A DNA stretch of 41,169 nt from NCBI GenBank assembly GCA_013697625.1, contig JACCWN010000148.1, forward strand, positions 1-41,169, in the 5' to 3' direction. This document shows positions 35,240-41,169 of this stretch, one piece after another (the stretch's first letter is position 1; each line of letters begins with the position of its first letter). A program made the position numbers and the translations under genes. The notes beneath the pieces were generated by a model, which saw only the letters and a list, made by a program, of their open reading frames with translations, made no database searches and was not told the DNA's origin. This DNA is from Legionella sp. GTDB taxonomy: Bacteria; Pseudomonadota; Gammaproteobacteria; Legionellales; Legionellaceae.

Positions 35240-36646
35240 CTATAAATGTTCAGCTGCAAAAAATGCAAGTCTTGAACGCTCTCCCCTGGTCAACGTCATG
35301 TGTGCACTGTGTTCCCAAGCCTTGAATCTATCAACTGCGAAAGTTAGGCCTGAGGTGGTTTCAGTTAAGTATGGGGTGTCAATTTGTTTAATGTCGCCCA
35401 AGCAAACGATTTTAGATCCTGGTCCTGCCCTGGTTACCAAGGTCTTGATTTGCTTTGGGGTAAGGTTTTGTGCTTCATCAATGATGATGTAGCGGGTTAA
35501 AAAAGTACGTCCTCGCATGAAATTCAAAGATCGAATTTTTATTCTATTTTGTAATAAATCTTGGGTGGCGGCTTTTCCGAAATTGCCTCCGGACTGGTTA
35601 TTATGTAACACCTCAAGATTATCCATCAAAGCGCCCATCCAAGGTGTCATTTTCTCTTCTTCGGTACCTGGGAGAAAGCCAATGTCCTCACCCACAGGGA
35701 TGGTTACACGTGTCATAATTATTTCACTAAAACGATTTTGATCTAAGACTTGGGTTAAACCCGCTGCTATGGTTAATAAAGTTTTACCTGTTCCAGCTGG
35801 TCCTTGTAGCGTAACAAAATCAATGTCTGGATCCAATAATAAATTTAACGAAAAATTTTGTTCACGGTTTTTGGCACTAATTCCCCAAACACCATGTTTG
35901 GGTTGAGTAAAATCTCTCACCAATTGGACAATGGCGCTGTTACCCTCGATTTTTTTAACTATGGCCTGAAATTGGTTATCATTTGTGCTGATACAATCAT
36001 TTGGGTACCATTGACTGATAAAAGAACCTGCCACTTTATAATAAGTTTTACCGTTGTCCTGCCAGGAATCTATACTTTTTACATTGGCATCCCAAAAATC
36101 ATTTTCCAGTAAATGCAAGCCCTTATGCAATAGATTAACATCATCTAGCACCTTGTCTGTATAATAATCCTCAGCTATAAGACCCAAAATCCCTGCTTTA
36201 ATTCTAAGATTTATATCCTTAGATACAATGATGACTTGTTTTTTTCCTGTAAATTGTTTTTGAAGTCCTAAGGCTGTGGCCAAAATGGTATTATCAACCT
36301 TATGTCCTGGAAGTGCTGATGGGATCACTGGGTCAAATTCATCCGTTTGAAAAAATAGCTTGCCACCGCTTTTTTTCTTTTGAGCGCTTGCATAGCTTGG
36401 TATTGGGATCCCTGAAACCATGTTCTCATGAGAGGTATGATTCATTAATTCCACAAGCATGCGATTGGTTTCTCTTACATTGCGTGCCAATTCCGAAGTT
36501 CCGGTTTTATGACTGTCCAGTTCTTCTAAAACCACCATGGGGATGTAAACATCATGTTCCTCAAAATGATACAATGCCATGGGATCATGCATCAATATGT
36601 TGGTGTCAAGAACAAACATCTTTGGGCCGGGCTTGAGATTATCCAT
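35240..36646 (-). CDS. PhoH-like ATPase with N-terminal PIN domain
   Basis: A 468-aa protein combining an RNase-like PIN domain (about 8-150, KMFVLDTNILMHDP with the first acidic residue, then IILVSKDINLRIK) and a PhoH P-loop ATPase (about 255-465, Walker A QGPAGTGKTLLTIAAG, Walker B YIIIDEAQNLTPKQ). PIN-PhoH proteins (PhoH2, YlaK types) have RNA helicase and RNase activity in tested examples and are part of phosphate- or stress-related RNA handling. All acidic PIN residues are not confirmed. GGATG lies before the ATG. It leads the operon with guaC. Confidence 0.88.
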   Translation of the reverse strand: MDNLKPGPKMFVLDTNILMHDPMALYHFEEHDVYIPMVVLEELDSHKTGTSELARNVRETNRMLVELMNHTSHENMVSGIPIPSYASAQKKKSGGKLFFQTDEFDPVIPSALPGHKVDNTILATALGLQKQFTGKKQVIIVSKDINLRIKAGILGLIAEDYYTDKVLDDVNLLHKGLHLLENDFWDANVKSIDSWQDNGKTYYKVAGSFISQWYPNDCISTNDNQFQAIVKKIEGNSAIVQLVRDFTQPKHGVWGISAKNREQNFSLNLLLDPDIDFVTLQGPAGTGKTLLTIAAGLTQVLDQNRFSEIIMTRVTIPVGEDIGFLPGTEEEKMTPWMGALMDNLEVLHNNQSGGNFGKAATQDLLQNRIKIRSLNFMRGRTFLTRYIIIDEAQNLTPKQIKTLVTRAGPGSKIVCLGDIKQIDTPYLTETTSGLTFAVDRFKAWEHSAHMTLTRGERSRLAFFAAEHL

Positions 36647-36684
36647 AAATCATCCTTTCAAAGTGTGTAACACATTCTATATTA

Positions 36685-37155
36685 TTATGTATTTTTCTTC
36701 ATGATGCGAGCATGATCTCTTTTCCACTCACGATCTTTTATTGTATCTCTTTTATCATGCTCTTTCTTGCCTTTGGCTAAAGCAATTTTCATTTTTATTT
36801 TATTTTTTTTCCAATATAATGACAGCGGTATTATGGTGTAACCTTGGCGCTCAACACTGCCTATTAAATGATTCAGTTCTTTTTTATTCAACAATAATTT
36901 TCTAGTCCGGATGGGGTCAGGCACTGCATGAGTAGAGGCAGTAGGTAAAGGTTGAATCTGTGCACCCAATAAAAAGGCCTCATTATATTTTATGATGACA
37001 TGAGCGTCTGATAAATTGATTTTTCCTGCACGTAAGCTTTTTACTTCCCATCCCTCAAGCACAAGACCGGCTTCGTACTGTTCCTCTATGTAATAATCAA
37101 ATCCAGCTTTTTTATTTAGGGCAATGCTGGAATCCATTTGTTTTTTGGTTGTCAT
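36685..37155 (-). CDS. smpB: tmRNA-binding protein SmpB
   Basis: SmpB delivers tmRNA to stalled ribosomes in trans-translation. The 156-aa protein (E. coli 160) has the beta-barrel core with [53 protein letters not shown] and the basic C-terminal tail [25 protein letters not shown] that enters the ribosome. The ATG at 37155 is preferred because AAGGTG precedes it; an earlier ATG at 37173 would add six residues. ssrA was not found in this window. It follows trhO on the same strand within 20 bp. Confidence 0.93.
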   Translation of the reverse strand: MTTKKQMDSSIALNKKAGFDYYIEEQYEAGLVLEGWEVKSLRAGKINLSDAHVIIKYNEAFLLGAQIQPLPTASTHAVPDPIRTRKLLLNKKELNHLIGSVERQGYTIIPLSLYWKKNKIKMKIALAKGKKEHDKRDTIKDREWKRDHARIMKKNT

Positions 37156-37173
37156 AAGACACCTTGTGGACAT

Positions 37174-37938
37174 TTATTTAGGGAAGCGCTCATCTTTATA
37201 ATCTTGAGGCAACTGAGGGTAAACTCGGTTTAATTTTTTATCAACTGCTACTCTATCATCAAAAACAAAACAGTGACCTTCCCATAAGGAATCGGATTCA
37301 GGTATGGATTCTATATAATTGAGGATACCATCTTGCAGTTGATACACCTTTTCAAAACCAAGCGCTTTCATATATGCAATCGTTTTTTCACAGCGTATTC
37401 CGCCTGTACAAAACATTGCAATCTTTTTTTCTTTTTTATCAAGGAGTTGCTCTTGAACAAATTCCGGGAAGTCTCTGAAGCTATTCATATCGGGGTGAAC
37501 TGCGTTTTTAAAAGTACCAAGCTCATATTCATAAGCATTGCGAGTATCCAATACGAGTACCTCTGGATCTTGAATGATTTCATGCCATTGTTGCGGATTT
37601 AGGTGGCTATCTGTCCATTTCAAGGGGTCTAATTCTTGAACGCCTAAGCTGACTATTTCTTTACGCGTTTTTACTTTCGCCTTATCAAAAGGAATTTTCT
37701 CATCTACAGTTTCTTTAAAGATTAAATCAGCAAACCGTGGATCCCCACGTAAAAACTGGTAAAAAAGCGCCATTTGTGCTGATGTGCCTGCAAAACTGCC
37801 GTTGATCCCTTCTTTGGCTAAGATTATGGTACCTTTAATGTGAAAGTTTTGCATTTCCACAAGCATGGGTGCTCTCAGATCTTCATAATCTATCAAGGAA
37901 ACAAATTTATAAAAAGAAGCAATTACAATATCTTTCAT
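37174..37938 (-). CDS. trhO: tRNA uridine(34) hydroxylase TrhO (YceA)
   Basis: TrhO uses oxygen to hydroxylate uridine 34 (ho5U) of certain tRNAs. The 254-aa protein has an N-terminal acylphosphatase-like domain (about 1-95) and a rhodanese domain (about 110-215) with active cysteine C177 in [11 protein letters not shown]. The ATG at 37938 is favoured because the usual family start is near this point; an ATG 12 nt upstream lacks a better ribosome site. Overlap with smpB suggests a small operon. The length is shorter than E. coli TrhO (about 350), as in many short-form members. Confidence 0.88.
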   Translation of the reverse strand: MKDIVIASFYKFVSLIDYEDLRAPMLVEMQNFHIKGTIILAKEGINGSFAGTSAQMALFYQFLRGDPRFADLIFKETVDEKIPFDKAKVKTRKEIVSLGVQELDPLKWTDSHLNPQQWHEIIQDPEVLVLDTRNAYEYELGTFKNAVHPDMNSFRDFPEFVQEQLLDKKEKKIAMFCTGGIRCEKTIAYMKALGFEKVYQLQDGILNYIESIPESDSLWEGHCFVFDDRVAVDKKLNRVYPQLPQDYKDERFPK

Positions 37939-37950
37939 ACACACAGTCAT

Positions 37951-38396
37951 AATAATAAAAAATGTAGTAAAAATAACATTTACTCAGAATTTAATCAATA
38001 GGTATGAATAACTGACATAAACAAATTCAAATTTATTGATTTAAAACCTACACATGGTTGATTGGCTTATTCTCGATTTAAGGAAACAAGAGCACGTATA
38101 ACTTAGAGCGATTGAACATGATTATAGGCATATTATGTAACCAAAAGAAAGGCTTGAAAAGGACACAGGTATTCAAGCCATGATTGCGAGTTGTTGCTAG
38201 TTACACACCACTTTATATCAGTAAGGCACTTTCCATCGGCCATACTTGTTACGTCGCGCAGTATATCAATATGGTTTCTATTGTCAACTAGCGATTTCTA
38301 TTCGAAACATTTTTTTAAATAAATGGTCGCTATTGCGGCAGTTTAAGTCTTTTGATACACTAAAGACCTTCTGTTAGTGTAAGGGTATAATGCATT
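37951..38396 (+). other. Intergenic region with hairpin and XRE-gene control sites
   Basis: No gene is visible in this 446-bp gap. It holds a hairpin, GGCTTGAA/TTCAAGCC (38151-38179), that on the minus strand is followed by TTTCTTTT and so could terminate a minus-strand transcript. A direct pair TTTCTATT (38275-38282 and 38295-38302) is 20 bp apart. Nearer the XRE gene are the palindrome and -10 described separately. Confidence 0.45.
38356..38391 (+). promoter_or_regulatory. Candidate operator/promoter of the XRE gene
   Basis: A perfect inverted repeat TACACTAA-N10-TTAGTGTA (38356-38381) lies immediately upstream of a perfect TATAAT (38386-38391). The GTG start codon is at 38397, only 5 nt after the -10, so the transcript could be leaderless as with phage repressors; AAGGG at 38381-38385 is a possible ribosome site if translation uses a longer RNA. 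The palindrome is well placed for autoregulation. Confidence 0.5.
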
Positions 38397-38888
38397 GTGG
38401 TTGAAAAAGTTTACTTAACAAAACAATTTGCCCATAGACTACGTGATGCCATGATTACAGCAGGATTCAACTCACAACGTTCTGTTTCCGGCGTATCTAT
38501 CCATAAACTATCAGAAATAACGGGTTATTCTTTGCAAATTTGTCGCAAATACCTGCGAGGTGAGGCCATACCTGAGCCCACTAAATTACTGGAAATTTCA
38601 CAGAAACTGAATGTTTCGGCAGGCTGGTTATTATTTGGTAATGGTCAAGATGCCCTTAATCCCTCACCAGATAAAATAATAATCAGAAAAAATAATCTTC
38701 ATTATATTTTCTTAAAGGTTGGAGATCTCTATAATGACAGGTTACTGGAACAAGAAGTGGCCAACTTTTTAATGGAATTAGTAAATGATGTCAGTTTAAT
38801 CAATGCCACCGATGAGCAATCAAAAAAAATAATAGACTTAGCCCTGTCCTCAGTTAAACACTTTAACAAGTCCAATTGGGTCAGTTGA
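38397..38888 (+). CDS. XRE-family transcriptional regulator
   Basis: A 163-aa phage-repressor-like DNA-binding protein. The helix-turn-helix lies at about 10-62 (RLRDAMITAGF...LSEITGYSLQICRKYLRGEAIPEP) followed by KLLEISQKLNVSAGWLLFGNG, typical of the XRE/Cro-CI group. There is no LexA-type peptidase domain: the C-terminal 90 residues are helical and unassigned. The start is the GTG at 38397. The last residues and the stop codon (TGA, 38886-38888) lie within the left terminal repeat of a MITE-like element, so the C-terminus may have been changed by insertion. It has its own candidate operator upstream. Confidence 0.83.
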   Translation: MVEKVYLTKQFAHRLRDAMITAGFNSQRSVSGVSIHKLSEITGYSLQICRKYLRGEAIPEPTKLLEISQKLNVSAGWLLFGNGQDALNPSPDKIIIRKNNLHYIFLKVGDLYNDRLLEQEVANFLMELVNDVSLINATDEQSKKIIDLALSSVKHFNKSNWVS

Positions 38889-39045
38889 CATTTCACTTTT
38901 GAGAATAAAAAACACTCAGGAATGTCAAGTTTTTGCGGCCCGGAGTAAAAAAACCGGAAGCATGCTAAGGATTTTTAAAAGGCGAAAGTGCAAAAATATG
39001 GTTTATGAGTGTTTTTTAGGCTAAAAATGAAATGTCAACAGACCC
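38878..39045. mobile_element. 168-bp MITE-like element with 40-bp terminal inverted repeats
   Basis: The ends are inverted repeats: left 38878-38918, starting GGGTCAGTTGACATTTCA, and right 39006-39045, which on the minus strand starts GGGTCTGTTGACATTTCA; both end TAAAAAACACTCA, with about 34 of 40 positions matching and one indel. The interior is too short for a transposase. No clear target-site duplication is seen. A non-autonomous element mobilised by an IS with matching ends is the likeliest origin. Confidence 0.8.
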
Positions 39046-39066
39046 TAAGGATTTGAACTAAATATT

Positions 39067-39585
39067 ATGGAAAACTATCACATGGATGTATCGCCCCACC
39101 CCCAGCTTTTGGACTTTCTATTTGCCTTTAAAAGCAAAGTATCTGCAATTTTTAAAGATATATTAGGTATTCATGACATCGACCACCTTGCAGTAACCCA
39201 AATTAAAAACCATCAACTCCTAACACTGTCTTCAACACCTGCTATGGAATACAATTTATTTAGTACTAACCTTTGGTGCTATGATAAATCCTATAACCCG
39301 CAATGGTATCATTTATACACGCAAGCTTTTTGGGAATCTTTATACCAAATTAGGCGCTATGACGAGCTGTATTACATAAAACAAATAAAACATAATTTAC
39401 CGCTTGGTCTTACCCTTGCCTCTCAGTTTGGTGAAGGCACCATCCTATATTCAATAGCCAGTCATAAATCCTGTTCACATACCAAAGAATTATTTTCTAC
39501 CCAATTTGAAGATTTTCAAAAAATAGGTCAATATTGTGCCAATCTCTTCAGTTCTTTATTCAATGATGAAGATTTTTTTTTGTAG
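39067..39585 (+). CDS. LuxR-type N-terminal sensory domain, without HTH
   Basis: A 172-aa protein that looks like the N-terminal signal-binding region of the LuxR-family regulators that are numerous in Legionella (FDILGIHDIDHLAVTQIKNH then SSTPAMEYNLFSTNLWCYDKSYNPQWYHLY and SQFGEGTILYSIAS). The C-terminal GerE-type helix-turn-helix is missing; the protein ends FSSLFNDEDFFL. It may be a truncated remnant or a stand-alone sensor that acts by binding. It sits between the MITE and the next gene. Family assignment rests on pattern memory, so it is tentative. Confidence 0.5.
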   Translation: MENYHMDVSPHPQLLDFLFAFKSKVSAIFKDILGIHDIDHLAVTQIKNHQLLTLSSTPAMEYNLFSTNLWCYDKSYNPQWYHLYTQAFWESLYQIRRYDELYYIKQIKHNLPLGLTLASQFGEGTILYSIASHKSCSHTKELFSTQFEDFQKIGQYCANLFSSLFNDEDFFL

Positions 39586-39673
39586 ATTCATGAGTACTGG
39601 AAAGGTCAAGCCAGGAACAAATGAACCCTTTTAAATTGCCCTTGCAGCTGAGGTTGCAAACAAAATATGCATA

Positions 39674-39709
39674 TTGTGTATCATGACATCTTATGTTATC
39701 ATATACACA
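39674..39709 (+). promoter_or_regulatory. Promoter overlapping an imperfect palindrome, upstream of 39734 gene
   Basis: -35 TTGTGT (39674-39679) and -10 TATCAT (39697-39702) are separated by 17 bp. The stretch TGTGTATCATGA...TCATATACACA (39675-39709) is an imperfect palindrome covering the promoter, an arrangement typical of repressor-controlled promoters. AAGGG (39724-39727 region) serves as ribosome site 6 nt before the ATG. Confidence 0.5.
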
Positions 39710-39733
39710 TTCTGATTAAATTAAGGGTTGGCC

Positions 39734-41017
39734 ATGTATTCTCGTATTTCTGGAGATCGCGAGTATGTTATGACGCAAACAGGCGTTTACAATGGCGCGA
39801 AAAAAATGTCGTATAGACAAGCAATGGGGCAAATTTTTAAGGACCTTAACCGTTGTCCCTTCATACCTACCAATGGTAAAACCTTCAACCATTATGTCCA
39901 AGCTTGGATGCATGCTGACCTTATAAGCGACTACAGGCAAGGAACCATGGAGGCCCAAATAGAATCCATGTCTCTTTCCAATTATGGTATTCAACAAGAT
40001 CCCCCAGTTGCTAAAGCTAATTTTTGTAGTGCTTATTTTGACGATGAAGGCATCCCCTGCGGGGCAAGCTTAACTTGGTTATCTGAAACGGCCCATGTTA
40101 ATTGTGCAACTGGAGCAGTCATTTCTAATACGCCATTTGAAAAAAGATTAATGACGCAAGTAGTTCCAAATATGCTTATGAAAGCGCAATCAATCGATGT
40201 TTGTAACGATTTAGAAGACACGCTGTTACCCTTATTAAACTCAAAAGAATTAGCACCTTTATTAAAGGGGTTTAAAAAAGCTGATGGCAGCATAGATGTT
40301 GAAAAATTACTAGACCTTCAAGCCACAGTTAATGATAAGTCCACTGTAGAAGCAAAACAGGCTCGTTTTAATTTGATAAAAAAGCATTTTGATGAGAAAT
40401 TATTAAACAAAGAGATTCCTGAGATAGAAAAACACGACTCTATGCGCCTTCAACTATCTAACAAGTTAGATAGTGTTGCAGCTGAACTTGGTACTGGTGG
40501 AATATATGAATCAAAGCAACCTTTTTATAAACGCAACAGTAATAGCCTAAGATTATTAGCTATAAGTATATTGCTTCCTTTAAGCCTATTCTCTTTCGGT
40601 GCACCGTTTATTGTACTTGCACTAAGCTTACTAGTATGTTCGCTTTTCATCTTAGCGCCCAGCCTTATTTTTCTCCATAAAAAAGAGGTTCAAATTTCGT
40701 CTTATAATAGTGCCTATCAAGAATTCTCATCACTCGAGCCCTTGGATGATCGCATTGATAAATTATTCGAAAGCATATGCAGACCCTTACTTCTCCAAGA
40801 GGCAGATGGTTTAACCGATAAAGAAGTACGCAAATATATCGATGATGTCATTTTGGGAAAACCTAGGCCTAACCCGATGTGCCTATTATTAGGCACTCTC
40901 TCTAAGGGCAATTATCCTTCAAATGAAGTATCAGAGCCCAAATTTAGCCGCTTTTCACCCAGTTCGCATACATGTGAAGAAAAAAGCAACTTTCCATCTA
41001 ACAGCCTACAACCTTGA
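39734..41017 (+). CDS. Hypothetical protein with C-terminal membrane hairpin (candidate effector)
   Basis: A 427-aa protein of no recognised family. Residues 1-130 are soluble and Cys/Tyr-containing (AKANFCSAYFDDEGIPCG), 150-245 are helical and charged, and two closely spaced membrane segments lie at about 271-319 (LLAISILLPLSLFSFGAPFIVLALSLLVCSLFILAPSLIFL), then a helical segment and a disordered tail with EEKS. This hairpin plus cytosolic flanks, with no signal peptide, resembles effectors that insert in host membranes, but there is no direct evidence. The ATG at 39734 follows AAGGG; a TTG 6 nt upstream is less likely. Confidence 0.65.
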   Translation: MYSRISGDREYVMTQTGVYNGAKKMSYRQAMGQIFKDLNRCPFIPTNGKTFNHYVQAWMHADLISDYRQGTMEAQIESMSLSNYGIQQDPPVAKANFCSAYFDDEGIPCGASLTWLSETAHVNCATGAVISNTPFEKRLMTQVVPNMLMKAQSIDVCNDLEDTLLPLLNSKELAPLLKGFKKADGSIDVEKLLDLQATVNDKSTVEAKQARFNLIKKHFDEKLLNKEIPEIEKHDSMRLQLSNKLDSVAAELGTGGIYESKQPFYKRNSNSLRLLAISILLPLSLFSFGAPFIVLALSLLVCSLFILAPSLIFLHKKEVQISSYNSAYQEFSSLEPLDDRIDKLFESICRPLLLQEADGLTDKEVRKYIDDVILGKPRPNPMCLLLGTLSKGNYPSNEVSEPKFSRFSPSSHTCEEKSNFPSNSLQP

Positions 41018-41169
41018 AGATGAGTGTCAGAAAGGTTGTGTAACAGGGCTACCGCACGTGTGCTTAAAAACAAATCAATTGCAAATTAATTAGGAAAATA
41101 TAAAGTTTTTCTTGACACAGTTTTATTCGATTTTAACTGATTTATTATTCAAATTTAACACCCTATCTA

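Noticed and set aside
41008..41039. Hairpin ACAACCTT/AAGGTTGT around the last stop codon
   Set aside because: No T run follows, so not an intrinsic terminator; it overlaps coding sequence.
41113..41140. TTGACA near the right edge as a promoter
   Set aside because: No convincing -10 at 16-18 bp spacing before the window ends.

Overview
The window is a stretch of AT-rich gammaproteobacterial chromosome that most resembles Legionella or a close relative (order Legionellales). This rests on gene content and order: folA-pdxA-surA-lptD facing amgK-murU, a PagP (Rcp-like) lipid A palmitoyltransferase, an ankyrin/membrane protein with a PmrA-box-like promoter as seen for Dot/Icm effectors, and a protein like the sensory half of Legionella LuxR regulators. 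No rRNA gene body lies inside, so the genus is inferred rather than proven.

Layout. 1-214: a strong promoter and leader of an rRNA operon, firing leftwards out of the window. 215-5726 (-): folA, pdxA, surA, lptD (folate, vitamin B6, outer-membrane protein folding, LPS insertion). 5804-7449 (+): amgK-murU, peptidoglycan sugar recycling. 7544-10877 (-): two unknown small genes downstream of a large FadE-type acyl-CoA dehydrogenase. 11034-14250 (+): a CYTH-like protein, a half-size ChrA transporter and polyphosphate kinase. 14247-16316: epmB (-) facing efp (+) plus a small secreted protein; EpmB is one of the enzymes that activates EF-P. 16522-18774: parC, preceded by DnaA-box-like sites and a perfect palindrome. 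18835-23000: hemerythrin protein (-), a large internally duplicated ankyrin/membrane protein, and pagP.

23240-30194 (+) is a complete aerotolerance-type (Bat) operon: MoxR ATPase, DUF58, DUF4381, two VWA membrane proteins, a TPR protein and BatD, several joined by ATGA overlaps. The TPR gene carries an in-frame intergenic-type palindromic repeat near its start and about 20 copies of a 15-bp coding repeat. 30277-33408 holds a DUF2807 adhesin-like protein, an alpha/beta hydrolase (-) and two adjacent low-complexity proteins, the second with a fresh 132-bp duplication. 33570-37938 (-) is housekeeping: YjbQ, a GuaC-type reductase, PhoH with PIN domain, SmpB and TrhO.

The right end (37940-41169) looks accessory: an XRE regulator with its own candidate operator, a 168-bp MITE-like element whose terminal repeat supplies that gene's stop codon, an orphan LuxR-type sensory domain, and an unknown protein with a membrane hairpin. 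The most unusual items are the duplicated ankyrin/membrane protein under a PmrA-like box, the MITE junction, and the repeat domesticated into the TPR gene.
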